Shown piece after piece: positions 8,636-17,390 of a DNA stretch of 57,413 nucleotides (positions are counted from its first letter, which is position 1; each line of letters begins with the position of its first letter). The notes beneath the pieces are model-generated. The model was not told the DNA's origin. It was given only the letters and a program-made list of their open reading frames with translations, and ran no database searches. A program made the translations under genes and the position numbers. The stretch comes from Ilumatobacteraceae bacterium (lineage in GTDB: Bacteria; Actinomycetota; Acidimicrobiia; Acidimicrobiales; Ilumatobacteraceae): positions 1 to 57,413 of the forward strand of contig JANYKU010000056.1 in NCBI GenBank assembly GCA_025358075.1, written 5' to 3'.

Positions 8636-9562
8636 ATGCCAGGTCTTGGTGAATTGTGGCCCTACATCGTTCAGGGCCTGGCCTTCGGGGCCATGTACGC
8701 GGTGACCGGTACAGGACTAGTCGTCCTGTACCGGACCACCGGTGTTGTCAATTTGGCGTTCGGTGCGATCGGGGCGATGGGCGCCCACGTCGCCTGGTCG
8801 CTACTCGGCGGGAGCCTCAGCAAGCCGACGCCTCATGCGGTCGGCTGGCGGCTTCTTGCCTTCCCTGCCCTGGTGGTGGTGTGCGCAGTGCTGACGCTGT
8901 TCTACGGCATGTGGATCGCGCCGAAGCTCGCCCGCCGCGATCCGCTCGTCAAGTCATTGGGCACGGTCGGTCTGGCGTTGTTCCTGCTCGGAATCATGAA
9001 GGAGCGGTGGGACACCTCGAAGCCACGAGCTCTCGACTTGCCCACCAAGCGGTTCCACGTGGGCGGCGCCGTGGTCACGACCACGCAGATCGCTGCGTTG
9101 GTATTCGCCGTGATCGTGGTGGTAGTCGTCACCATCTTCTTGAACAAGACCGACACGGGTACGGCGATGAGAGCGATCGCCAATGATCGCGACGTGTCGT
9201 CGCTGCTCGGGGTGCCGGTTCGCCGGGTCGAAGCGCTCGCCTGGCTCGGCAGTGGCGTGATCTGTGGCTGCGTCTTCTTGCTACTGCCCCCATTGTTCAA
9301 AGGGATCGATCAGGGGACGCTGACGTGGTTCGTGATCGGCGCGCTCGGCGGGGCGATCGTCGGTCAGTTCCGATCGCTCCCGATCACCTTCTTTGCGAGT
9401 CTCGTCATCGGTGTGATCGAGTCAACGCTCACTCCGTTCTCGGGCAGTGTCCAGTTCATGGCCGACTATCGAAAGACGACGCCGTTCGTGGTGTCGGTCG
9501 TGGCGATCTTGTGGATCAGCCGCAAACGCACCGTTGTGCTCTCGGGCAGGGAGATGCGATGA
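8636..9562 (+). CDS. livH: ABC transporter permease, LivH type
   Basis: This 308-aa integral membrane protein has roughly eight hydrophobic segments and the LivH pattern: GLAFGAMYAVTGTGLVVLYRTTGVVNLAFGA near the N-terminus (in shorter pieces GLAFGAMYA and GVVNLAFG), DRDVSSLLGV in the coupling region, and GALGGAIVGQ. It forms half of the transmembrane channel with the next gene. The start follows the lipoprotein gene by 44 nt. Its stop overlaps the livM start (ATGA). Confidence 0.92.
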   Translation: MPGLGELWPYIVQGLAFGAMYAVTGTGLVVLYRTTGVVNLAFGAIGAMGAHVAWSLLGGSLSKPTPHAVGWRLLAFPALVVVCAVLTLFYGMWIAPKLARRDPLVKSLGTVGLALFLLGIMKERWDTSKPRALDLPTKRFHVGGAVVTTTQIAALVFAVIVVVVVTIFLNKTDTGTAMRAIANDRDVSSLLGVPVRRVEALAWLGSGVICGCVFLLLPPLFKGIDQGTLTWFVIGALGGAIVGQFRSLPITFFASLVIGVIESTLTPFSGSVQFMADYRKTTPFVVSVVAILWISRKRTVVLSGREMR

Positions 9563-10593
9563 CGGCCGTCGTGTCCACTCCCGCGAGCTCGGCGCCGCCG
9601 GCTCATCTGCCACTCCTCGCCCGCATCACGACCAACCGCTTGTTCGAACCGGTCGTGGTCGTGGTCGTCTTGCTCGTCGGCCTGTTCGCCATTCCCTCGT
9701 TCTTCGATTCGTACTGGATCGCCAACTTCACCCAGCTGGCCGTGTTCTCGATCGTCTGCGCCAGCGCCGGGTTGCTCTACGGGCGGGTCGGCCTGGTTTC
9801 GCTCGGCCAGGTCGCGTCGTACGGCATCGGTTGCTGGGTGACGATGCGGCTGGCCTTCGCCACAACGCTTCCCTATCCGGTGCTGCTGGTCATCGGTGGT
9901 CTCGTCGCCGCGGTGATCGGTGTCATGATCGGTCTGCCGGCATTGCGCGTCAGCGGGTTGTATCTCGCACTCGTCACGCTGATGCTCGCCGCCGGCATGG
10001 AGATCGTTCTCGAAAGGACCGGGTTCCCCAACGGCGGCACGGGCTTCAAGGGCGTCGTCACGACGATCAGCGACATCAAAGCGACCCGTCGACCTTCATT
10101 TGCCGGCACCGATGTCGCCTACTACCGCTTCATCGTTGTTGGCGCGTTCGTGATGTTCATGCTGGCCTCGTACGTGCTCTCGCGCAAGCCCGGGCGGGCG
10201 TGGGCCTCGATTCGCCAGAGCGAAGCGGCCGCGTTGGCCGCCGGAATCGATGTGACCCGTTACAAGTTGTGGGCGTTCGCCCTTGCCGCGTTCATGGCCG
10301 GTGTGGCCGGCGGTCTGTACGCCGGAAGCGTCCCGAAGGGCATGAGCATCGACGCCTTCAACCGTCAATCGGCGATCTTCCTGATCGCTGTGGTGATCAT
10401 GGGGGGCATCTACAGCCTGTGGGGCGGACTGCTCGGCGCCTTCTTCGCGACGTGCCTCCTCAAGTACCTGACCCAGAACGTCTTCGGGCATCAGTTCTGG
10501 ACCAGGTTCGCCCTCTCACTGTTCGGGTTCGGACTGCTCGCCAACCTGATCCAGAACACCCGCATCGCCGAGCGTAAAGGTGTCGAGGCGTGA
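9559..10593 (+). CDS. livM: ABC transporter permease, LivM type
   Basis: The 344-aa product is a multi-pass permease with the LivM features GRVGLVSLGQVASYGIGCW, LRVSGLYLALVTLM, SIRQSEAAALAAGID (cytoplasmic coupling loop) and a conserved C-terminal GGIYSLWGGLLGA. It partners LivH. The start overlaps the previous stop by ATGA and the stop overlaps the GTG of livG, showing tight translational coupling across the operon. Confidence 0.92.
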   Translation: MTAVVSTPASSAPPAHLPLLARITTNRLFEPVVVVVVLLVGLFAIPSFFDSYWIANFTQLAVFSIVCASAGLLYGRVGLVSLGQVASYGIGCWVTMRLAFATTLPYPVLLVIGGLVAAVIGVMIGLPALRVSGLYLALVTLMLAAGMEIVLERTGFPNGGTGFKGVVTTISDIKATRRPSFAGTDVAYYRFIVVGAFVMFMLASYVLSRKPGRAWASIRQSEAAALAAGIDVTRYKLWAFALAAFMAGVAGGLYAGSVPKGMSIDAFNRQSAIFLIAVVIMGGIYSLWGGLLGAFFATCLLKYLTQNVFGHQFWTRFALSLFGFGLLANLIQNTRIAERKGVEA

Positions 10594-11309
10594 TCGATGT
10601 CGAGGACCTCTCGGTCCACTTCGGAGGCGTCGTATCGCTCGATCAGATGACCATCCAGTTCCCAGAAGGCGCGTGCGGGCTCATCGGCCCGAACGGAGCC
10701 GGGAAGACGACCTTCTTCAACGTGCTGTCCGGCTTTGTCACCCCGCGCAGCGGTCGTGTCGTGGCGATGGGTCAAGACCTGCTCTCCATGCCCGACTACA
10801 AGCGGGCCCGATGGGGGCTCCGACGTACGTTCCAGACCGAACAGGCGATCGAGAAGCTCACGGTGTTCGACAATGTCGCCACCGTGTACGAACACTCCAC
10901 GCGCAGCGGCAAAGCGGGGCGCTCCGCGGCGGTCGAGGCGGCGCTCGAGTTCGTCGGGCTCACCGATGTCGCCCAGCAAACGGTGCGCGCCCTCGGTGCC
11001 AAAGAGCGGCGGTTCATCGAAGTTGCCCGTGCCGTCGTCGGAAGCCCGAAGCTGATCCTTCTCGACGAGCCGGCGGCGGGATTGCCCGATGCCGAGACGG
11101 CCTTGCTCGGCGGCATCATCCGTAGCATTCCCGAGCGCGTCGGTGCCACCGTGATCCTGGTCGACCACGACATGAGCCTTGTCCAGGCGTGCTGCGACTG
11201 GACCGCCGTGCTCGACTTCGGCCGCTTGTTGGCCTCCGGTCCAACGGCAGAGGTCTTGCGTGATCGCAACGTGATGAGGGCCTATCTCGGTACCGAGGAG
11301 GTCGCCTGA
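10590..11309 (+). CDS. livG: ABC transporter ATP-binding protein, LivG type, with degenerate signature motif
   Basis: This 239-aa ATPase has Walker A GPNGAGKTT, Walker B LILLDEPAAGL and a switch His in LVDHDM. The ABC signature, normally L-S-x-G-Q/E before the R-x-x-(I/L)-A-R helix, reads ALGAKERRFIEVARAV here, so the SxG core is lost. This is unusual for an operon ATPase. Function may be kept because the second ATPase (LivF) has a normal LSGGE. The start is a GTG overlapping the livM stop. Confidence 0.88.
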   Translation: MIDVEDLSVHFGGVVSLDQMTIQFPEGACGLIGPNGAGKTTFFNVLSGFVTPRSGRVVAMGQDLLSMPDYKRARWGLRRTFQTEQAIEKLTVFDNVATVYEHSTRSGKAGRSAAVEAALEFVGLTDVAQQTVRALGAKERRFIEVARAVVGSPKLILLDEPAAGLPDAETALLGGIIRSIPERVGATVILVDHDMSLVQACCDWTAVLDFGRLLASGPTAEVLRDRNVMRAYLGTEEVA

Positions 11310-12031
11310 TGACCACGCTGTCCATCGACACCGTGTCGGTCGCTCGCGGGCCGCGCAACGTCGTGCACGACGTCTCGATCGAGGTGCCGCCGGGCGAGGT
11401 CACCACCATCTTGGGGCCCAACGGCGCGGGCAAGTCGAGTCTTGCCCTGGCCTGCGCGGGCCTGGCCCGTGTGACCAAGGGGTGGATCAACCTCGACGAC
11501 CGCAACCTGGCGAACCAACGGCCCGAGCGCATCCGCGCCGCCGGCATCTCCGTCGTGCCCGAGGGCCGGCGGTTGCTCCCTCACCTGACCGTCGAAGACA
11601 ACCTCAAGGTCGCGACGTACTCACTCGGCCGCCGCGCGGCCGCCGATGGGCTCGCCTACACGCTGTCGCTGTTCCCCGAGTTGGAGAAGCGCTGGACCAT
11701 CCAGGGCCGCTCGCTGTCGGGTGGCGAGCAGCAGATGGTGGTGCTCGCCCAAGCATTGGTGTCGCGACCGAAGATCTTGCTTGTCGACGAGCTCTCGCTG
11801 GGTCTCGCCCCGATCGTCGTCAAGCGCCTCGTGCCCACCCTGGCCGACGTCGCCGCATCCGGAATCGGGGTTCTGTTGATCGAGCAGTTCGCCCACGTGG
11901 CCCTGTCGCTGGCCAAGGCTGCGTACGTCCTCGAGGGCGGCAGGGTGCGCTACAGCGGCTCGGCCGCCGAGCTCACCGAGCACCCCGAACTGCTCCACTC
12001 GGCGTACTTGCTTCGTCAGCGCGGCACGTGA
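11309..12031 (+). CDS. livF: ABC transporter ATP-binding protein, LivF type
   Basis: The 240-aa ATPase has Walker A GPNGAGKSS, an intact signature LSGGEQQMV and Walker B ILLVDELSLGLAP, where Leu replaces the usual Pro of DEPS. It completes a five-gene branched-chain-type uptake system and would energise it together with LivG. The start overlaps the previous stop (TGATG). It is the last transporter gene; an inverted repeat 18 nt downstream marks the promoter region of the next operon. Confidence 0.92.
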   Translation: MTTLSIDTVSVARGPRNVVHDVSIEVPPGEVTTILGPNGAGKSSLALACAGLARVTKGWINLDDRNLANQRPERIRAAGISVVPEGRRLLPHLTVEDNLKVATYSLGRRAAADGLAYTLSLFPELEKRWTIQGRSLSGGEQQMVVLAQALVSRPKILLVDELSLGLAPIVVKRLVPTLADVAASGIGVLLIEQFAHVALSLAKAAYVLEGGRVRYSGSAAELTEHPELLHSAYLLRQRGT

Positions 12032-12048
12032 TCGAGCCGCGCTGACGT

Positions 12049-12065
12049 GTTCGCCAATGGCGAAC
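12049..12065. promoter_or_regulatory. IclR-type operator GTTCGC-N5-GCGAAC
   Basis: The 17-nt palindrome GTTCGCCAATGGCGAAC has perfect arms of seven bases and lies 68 nt before the MetE-like gene. Its outer consensus (GTTCGC-N5-GCGAAC) is identical to the site at 39440-39456 beside the second IclR gene, which points to shared control. It could instead act as a hairpin at the end of the livF transcript, but there is no T tract. Confidence 0.65.
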
Positions 12066-12132
12066 CGCAAAGGTGGTCCAGTAGTCAGCGTGTGAAACAA
12101 TCGATCGTCCGCACGATCTCCCTGGGGGACCC

Positions 12133-13287
12133 ATGAAGCAAAGCACCGAGCGAATTCTCACCACACATGTCGGGAGCTTGGCGAGGCCTCATTCGCTGCT
12201 CGACATCATGAAAGAGCGCGAGCACGGGCGACCGTACGACGCCGAAGCGCTCGACCGTGAGATCGCCGATGCCGTGACGGACCGGGTCAAGCAGCAGGTC
12301 GACTGCGGCATCGACATCGTCGCCGACGGTGAGATGAGCAAGGTCAGCTTCCTCGGATACGTCAAAGACCGTCTCGGGGGTTTCGAGGTCGACATGGGTC
12401 CGTCGAAGATGGCGCCCTCGTGGCAGGCCGAGTTCGACATGTTCCCCGAGTACTACACCGAGTACTTCAAGAAGTACGCATCAGCGGTCAGCCCACTGCG
12501 CCGCATCATCTGCAAGGGCCCGATCAGCTACACCGGTCAGAAGCTGCTCGACATCGACATCGCCAACCTCAAGGCGGCGTGCGAAGGCCTCGACGTGTCC
12601 GACGTCTTCATGCCGGCAACCGGCCCCAGCGGCTTCGGTCGCAACGAGTACTTCAAGACCGACGAGGAGTACCTCAACGCGGTCGCCGAGGCGATGCGCG
12701 AGGAGTACCTCGCAATCGTCGATGCCGGCTTCATCCTCCAGGTCGACGATCCGTGGCTGATCGACATGCTGGGCAATCCGGCACAGACGATCGAGAGCCG
12801 TCATCGGTCGGCAGCCATCCACGTCGAGGCGTTGAACCATGCGTTGCGGGGCATTCCGGAGGATCGGATTCGTCACCACACCTGCTACGGCCTCAACCAT
12901 GGTCCGCGTCTCACCGACATCCCGTTGAAGGATGCGCTGGAGTACACGTTCCAGATCAATGCTCAGGCGTACTCGTTCGAAGTGATGAACCCACGACACA
13001 TGCACGAGTGGCGCCAGGTGCAAGAAGTCGGCGTGCCCGATGGGAAGATCCTCATCCCCGGGCTTCTCGGCCATGCCAACAACTACGTCGAGCACCCGGA
13101 GTTGATCGCCGAGTTCATCTGCAACTACGCCTCGATCGTCGGCAAGGAGAACGTGATCGCCGGCGCCGACTGCGGATTCTCATCGCGTGCCAGCTACGCA
13201 CCAGAAGTGCACCCGACCGTCGTGTGGCCGAAGTTCCGGGCACTGGCCGAGGGCGCCGCCATCGCCAGCAAGAAGTTGTGGGGCTAG
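12133..13287 (+). CDS. MetE-like (cobalamin-independent methionine synthase II family) methyltransferase
   Basis: The 384-aa protein corresponds to the C-terminal catalytic half of MetE. It starts with TTHVGSLARP and keeps the zinc-site residues in family order: H249-x-C251 (HTC), E283 and C347 (GADCGFSS). Stand-alone versions include methyltransferases of methionine synthesis but also epoxyalkane:CoM transferase and demethylase-like enzymes. It heads a catabolic operon and sits behind an IclR-type operator. Both points favour a role in a methyl- or thiol-transfer step of the pathway rather than methionine synthesis (inference). The Shine-Dalgarno site is CTGGGGG. Confidence 0.85.
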   Translation: MKQSTERILTTHVGSLARPHSLLDIMKEREHGRPYDAEALDREIADAVTDRVKQQVDCGIDIVADGEMSKVSFLGYVKDRLGGFEVDMGPSKMAPSWQAEFDMFPEYYTEYFKKYASAVSPLRRIICKGPISYTGQKLLDIDIANLKAACEGLDVSDVFMPATGPSGFGRNEYFKTDEEYLNAVAEAMREEYLAIVDAGFILQVDDPWLIDMLGNPAQTIESRHRSAAIHVEALNHALRGIPEDRIRHHTCYGLNHGPRLTDIPLKDALEYTFQINAQAYSFEVMNPRHMHEWRQVQEVGVPDGKILIPGLLGHANNYVEHPELIAEFICNYASIVGKENVIAGADCGFSSRASYAPEVHPTVVWPKFRALAEGAAIASKKLWG

Positions 13288-13373
13288 ACCTCAACCAGCG
13301 TGGGATTGGTAATATTTGCCGATCGGCGACAGTCCGGGGGACCGTTCGCCGCACAGCCAGGGGGTATTGATCA
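13288..13373. promoter_or_regulatory. Short intergenic region with possible internal promoter
   Basis: The 86 nt between the MetE-like and swivel-protein genes hold TAATAT (a possible -10) and the palindrome GCCGATCGGC just after it. A CAGGGGG ribosome-binding site precedes the next start. It may provide an internal promoter. Confidence 0.35.
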
Positions 13374-15020
13374 ATGACCGCTACCGAGACAGAAGTTGTC
13401 TGGCCACAGCTCGAGGGCTTTTGGAACCTCGACAAGATGCACGCACCGCGGCCGATCACGCCGCTCAGCTACGACGTCATCGTCAACACCCTCACCGAGG
13501 GGTTCACCAAAGCTCAAGCAGAGTACGACTGCCCGATCATGGTCAGCTATCAAGAGGTCAACCACTACTTCTACGTGGCCTTTCACCCGTTGCCCGATGA
13601 AGCCGAGATCGCCGACCGGATGACCCGCTATCACAGCTCACTCGCCGAGCGCGTGCCCACCGTTGGCAGCCGTTGGGAGAACGTCTGGAAGCCGGCCCTG
13701 ATCGAGAAGAACTACAAGTTGAAGACGGCTGAATACGACGACTTCAGCAATGCAGACCTTGTCGCCAAGCTCGAAGAGTTCACCGACTACATGCGCCACA
13801 TGTGGTGGATCCACGGCCACATCAACTTCGTGTTGCTGTCGAGCGCGGCGTTCTGCGACATGTACGACGCCGTGGTCCAGCAGACTGATCCGACCGAGGC
13901 ATATCAGGCGTTGCAGGGATGGCACACTCGCTCGGTCGACGCCAGCCGCGGCCTGTGGACCCTCAGCCGAGTCGCCAAGCACAGCCCGGTTCTCAACGAG
14001 CTGTTCGCCAACAACGACCCGAAGGCGGTCAACGCCAAGCTCGACGAGACCGAAGAAGGTCTGGCCTTCCGCAAGCAACTCGACGAGTACTTGCAGGAGT
14101 ACGGCTGGCGCAGCGATGCCGTCTACGACCTCGCCGACATTCCGTGGCGCGAGGATCCCTCGATCCCACTGTCCAGCATCGCCTCGTTCATCAACCTCGA
14201 CGAGAAAGACGATCCCGAGGTCCTCTACCAGCGCGGTGTGAAGTTGCGCGAAAAGCTGATGGCCAAGGCCCGCGGCATGATGGCCGACGACCCCGACAAG
14301 CTGGCCCAGTTCAACGAGCTGTACGAGGCGGCAAAGTACAGCTTCCCGATCACCGAGGACCATGCCTTCTACATCGATCAGCTTGGCGTCGGCGTGTTTC
14401 GGCGTTTCGTCACGGCCGTCGGTCGTCGACTGATCGCCGATGGCGTCTTCGACGACGTCGAAGACGCGCACATGCTGTACAAGGCCGAGTTGATCGACGC
14501 CTTGAAGAATGGTGGTGACCGCCGCGGCGTCATCGCCGAGCGCCGGGCCAGCATGACCGTGGCCGCCGCCGCCGACGCTCCGGGTTACCTCGGTGCCCCG
14601 CCGCCCCCCGCCGATGTGCCCGACCCGTTCATGGATGCGCTCGTCGTGCGTCTGCTCGGTGTCACGCCACCCGACGAGAACCCCGACCCACTCGTGGTCA
14701 AGGGTGTTGCCGGCTCACCGGGCCAGTACACCGGAACGGCACGAGTCGTCCGGTCGTTGTCCGAGGCCGGAGATCTCGAAGATGGCGAGATCATGGTCTG
14801 CGAGATGACCCTGCCGCCATGGACCCCGATGTTCTCGATCGCCGGTGCCGTCGTCAGCGATGTCGGGGGCGTTCTGAGCCACTGCGCGATCGTCGCCCGC
14901 GAGTTCGACATCCCTGCCGTCGTCGGTTCGGTGTTCGGCACTACGGCGATCAAGACCGGCCAAACCATCACGGTGGATGGCACCAGAGGCCTCGTCTACC
15001 TCGACGGTCGAGAGCTGTAG
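13374..15020 (+). CDS. PEP-utilising-enzyme swivel-domain protein without ATP-grasp domain
   Basis: The 548-aa protein ends in the phosphohistidine swivel domain of PEP synthase / PPDK. The segment GVAGSPGQYTGTARVV is followed by the active-site loop GGVLSHCAIVARE, with the phosphorylatable His at 503, and by IPAVVG and VDGTRGLVYL. The N-terminal 400 residues are Trp- and Tyr-rich and are neither an ATP-grasp (PPDK_N) nor a PEP-binding barrel that I recognise. In known two-part aryl dikinases (phenylphosphate synthase, acetovanillone kinase) a swivel subunit works with a separate ATP-grasp subunit. No such partner is visible in this window. A paralogue lies at 24452-26170. A role in phosphorylating a phenolic substrate is plausible but unproven. 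Confidence 0.8.
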   Translation: MTATETEVVWPQLEGFWNLDKMHAPRPITPLSYDVIVNTLTEGFTKAQAEYDCPIMVSYQEVNHYFYVAFHPLPDEAEIADRMTRYHSSLAERVPTVGSRWENVWKPALIEKNYKLKTAEYDDFSNADLVAKLEEFTDYMRHMWWIHGHINFVLLSSAAFCDMYDAVVQQTDPTEAYQALQGWHTRSVDASRGLWTLSRVAKHSPVLNELFANNDPKAVNAKLDETEEGLAFRKQLDEYLQEYGWRSDAVYDLADIPWREDPSIPLSSIASFINLDEKDDPEVLYQRGVKLREKLMAKARGMMADDPDKLAQFNELYEAAKYSFPITEDHAFYIDQLGVGVFRRFVTAVGRRLIADGVFDDVEDAHMLYKAELIDALKNGGDRRGVIAERRASMTVAAAADAPGYLGAPPPPADVPDPFMDALVVRLLGVTPPDENPDPLVVKGVAGSPGQYTGTARVVRSLSEAGDLEDGEIMVCEMTLPPWTPMFSIAGAVVSDVGGVLSHCAIVAREFDIPAVVGSVFGTTAIKTGQTITVDGTRGLVYLDGREL

Positions 15021-15043
15021 GGGGTTTGCCGCCGGCGAAGAGC

Positions 15044-16177
15044 ATGTGCCAAGCATCAGATGTTCTTCGCCGCGCCGGCAGTACTGCCGCGCCAGCGACG
15101 GTGGTCGGGCCAACGCGCCTGCCGCTGCGTTCGGACGCCGATGAACGGCTGATCCTGCTCGGAACGGCCGGAGCCTCGAGCCCCAAGGCAACCCGCGCCG
15201 GGTACTCCAACGCGATCGTCATCGGGGATGTCGCGTACATCATCGACTGCGGCGAAGGTGTACATCGCCAGGCATGGCGCTCCGGCATCTCCATGCATCC
15301 CGATCGCAGACCCAGGGGCGGTAGCACGGTCCGCTCGATCTTCTTCACCCACTTGCACAGCGATCACGTGATCGACTTCGCCAACCTGCTGTTCGGCTTC
15401 TGGCCGACAACGCGTGTCGACGTGTTCGGCCCCGGTGAGGCGGGACTGCCCATCACGCCATACCCAGCCGATCGAGTGGTTCCGCCGTTGTTCCCGGCAG
15501 CGCCGACGCCCGGCACCCGCGGCCTGACCGAGAAGTTGTTCGAGGCCTTTGCCTACAACATCAATGTCCGCATCGCCGATGAGGGCCGTTCGGACCTCAC
15601 CGCCAACGTCTTCGTGCACGAGCTCGGCGTCGCCCACGACGCATACCGGCCCGACATCGACCTCGGTGTGGAAGCGAGCGGCGCATCGATGACCACTGCC
15701 GCACCACCGATGGAGCCGGTCGAGATCCATCCGCTCGACGACAACGGCGTGCGGGTCACGGCGATCCTGGTGCAGCATGCCCCGGTGTTCCCGGCCCTTG
15801 CCTACCGGTTCGATACGCCGTCGGGCTCGGCAGTGTTCAGTGGCGACACCGGCCCGTGCGACAACCTCGTACGCCTTGCCCAGGGTGCCGACTACCTCGT
15901 GCACGAAGTGATCGACGTCGACTTCATCGCCAACCTAGTGAAGAAGATGCCCAACCGCGACAACATCATCAAGCACCTCACCGAATCGCACACGTCTCCG
16001 GAAGACGCCGGCCGCATTGCCCGTCTCGCCGGCGTGAAGACCCTGGTGCTCAGCCATCTCGTTCCTGGCGACAGCGAGATCCCCGAGTCCACATGGGAGG
16101 CGCGGGCGAGCGCCGAATTCGACGGAGAGGTCGTCTGCGGAGTCGATCTCGACCAATTCGCGTTGAGCAACTCATGA
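15044..16177 (+). CDS. MBL-fold metallo-hydrolase
   Basis: The 377-aa protein has the metallo-beta-lactamase metal motif THLHSDH (His103, His105, Asp107, His108), an upstream IDCGEG strand, the bridging Asp in FSGDTGP and a late LSHLVPGD with the final His. This is an RNase Z/arylsulfatase-like layout. Members of this subgroup in catabolic clusters hydrolyse esters, lactones or cyclic intermediates. The start is uncertain: the ATG at 15044 lies 24 nt after the previous stop without a strong ribosome site. The first 30 residues look unstructured. Confidence 0.85.
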   Translation: MCQASDVLRRAGSTAAPATVVGPTRLPLRSDADERLILLGTAGASSPKATRAGYSNAIVIGDVAYIIDCGEGVHRQAWRSGISMHPDRRPRGGSTVRSIFFTHLHSDHVIDFANLLFGFWPTTRVDVFGPGEAGLPITPYPADRVVPPLFPAAPTPGTRGLTEKLFEAFAYNINVRIADEGRSDLTANVFVHELGVAHDAYRPDIDLGVEASGASMTTAAPPMEPVEIHPLDDNGVRVTAILVQHAPVFPALAYRFDTPSGSAVFSGDTGPCDNLVRLAQGADYLVHEVIDVDFIANLVKKMPNRDNIIKHLTESHTSPEDAGRIARLAGVKTLVLSHLVPGDSEIPESTWEARASAEFDGEVVCGVDLDQFALSNS

Positions 16178-16235
16178 CTAGGTTCGTTCCCAACACACTG
16201 AAACCCAGAGGCCAATTCCTAGGAGGAGGGTCAGA

Positions 16236-17390
16236 ATGAGCGTGCTCGACGACCTCGAGTTCATCTTCTTTCACTTGATGCCGTACGCGCCGCTGCCCGA
16301 CGGGTACAAAGAGGTCGATTCGTTGTGGGTCGATTATCCCAACAGCAACTTCGACCCGGTGCAAGGCCACGAGCTGTACAAGCGCTATTGGAGCGAGCTG
16401 CTATTGGCCGACAAGTTGGGCTACGACGGGGTGTTCGTCAACGAACACCACAACACGCAGTTCACCATGAACGCTGCACCGAACCTCACCGCGGCGGCCA
16501 TCATTCCGCACACCTCGTGTCGTATCGGCGTGTTCGGAACGCCTCCCAACTTCGAGTATCCCAACCGTCTCGCCGAGGAGTACGCGATGCTCGACGTGAT
16601 GTCGGGTGGCCGGCTCGAGGTGGCGTTTCCACTGGGCACCGGCATGGAGTATTGGGCCAACTCCGTCAACCCGGCCACCGCTCGTGCCCGCTTCCGTGAA
16701 GGTCTCGACGTGATCCTCAAGGCGTGGACCCAACCCGGCCCGATGGGCTACTCGGGCGACTTCTACAACTACCGCTACCTCAACCCGTGGCCGACGCCGT
16801 ATCAAAAGCCTCACCCTCCGGCCTATGTAGTCGGCTCGGGTTCGGAAGAGACCGTCGAGCTCGCCGCAGAGTTGGGTCTTGGCTATTCGGTGGTGTTCAT
16901 CCCGACGTCGGCGCAGCTGCGGGTCTTCGACAGGTATCGCGAACGGTTGGCCCATCACGGTCACGCACTCGACAGCAAGAAGCTCACGTTCGGGGTCATG
17001 GCCTATGTCGCCGAGACCGACAAGCAAGCGCAGGAGGAGTTCATGCCACATTGCATGTACTTCTTCGAGAACGCGTTGAAGACCACACCGCGGTATCTGA
17101 TGCCACCCGGCTACCTCACGGTGCCGGAGTTCCGCAAGCGTCTCTCCGGCCCAGATGTGCATGGTTCGGCGAATTGGGATGAGCTCACGGCCATCAACAG
17201 GATCGTCGCCGGGACGCCAGAGACCGTCGCCAGTGCCATTGCTCATTGGGCGGAGGAGGCCGACGTGTCGAGGATCTCGCTCAACTTGGCGCTCGGCGAC
17301 ATGCCGCACTGGAAGGTCGTCAAGAACCTCACCCTGTTTGCTGAGGAAGTCATCCCGCGCCTGCGGGCCGAGAAGGTCGCGGTCGTATGA
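16236..17390 (+). CDS. LLM-class flavin-dependent monooxygenase (second copy)
   Basis: This 384-aa luciferase-family protein closely follows the layout of the LLM protein at 4240: FFHLMPYAPLPDGY, GYDGVFVNEHHNTQ, YPNRLAEEYAMLDVMSGGRL, FPLGTGMEY and YQKPHPPAYVVG occupy matching positions. It is therefore a paralogue within one pathway, possibly acting on a related intermediate. The ribosome site is very strong (AGGAGGAGGG, six bases before ATG), predicting high expression. The stop overlaps the start of an alpha/beta hydrolase, repeating the LLM-hydrolase pairing. Confidence 0.9.
   Translation: MSVLDDLEFIFFHLMPYAPLPDGYKEVDSLWVDYPNSNFDPVQGHELYKRYWSELLLADKLGYDGVFVNEHHNTQFTMNAAPNLTAAAIIPHTSCRIGVFGTPPNFEYPNRLAEEYAMLDVMSGGRLEVAFPLGTGMEYWANSVNPATARARFREGLDVILKAWTQPGPMGYSGDFYNYRYLNPWPTPYQKPHPPAYVVGSGSEETVELAAELGLGYSVVFIPTSAQLRVFDRYRERLAHHGHALDSKKLTFGVMAYVAETDKQAQEEFMPHCMYFFENALKTTPRYLMPPGYLTVPEFRKRLSGPDVHGSANWDELTAINRIVAGTPETVASAIAHWAEEADVSRISLNLALGDMPHWKVVKNLTLFAEEVIPRLRAEKVAVV

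Noticed and set aside
12049..12065. The GTTCGCCAATGGCGAAC repeat as the livF terminator
   Set aside because: It has a three-base centre, no T tract and the same outer bases as the operator at 39440, so an operator fits better. A dual role cannot be excluded.
12133..13287. Housekeeping methionine synthase (MetE)
   Set aside because: Only the C-terminal half is present, and the gene leads a catabolic operon behind an IclR-type operator, so a core methionine role is less likely though the zinc ligands are intact.
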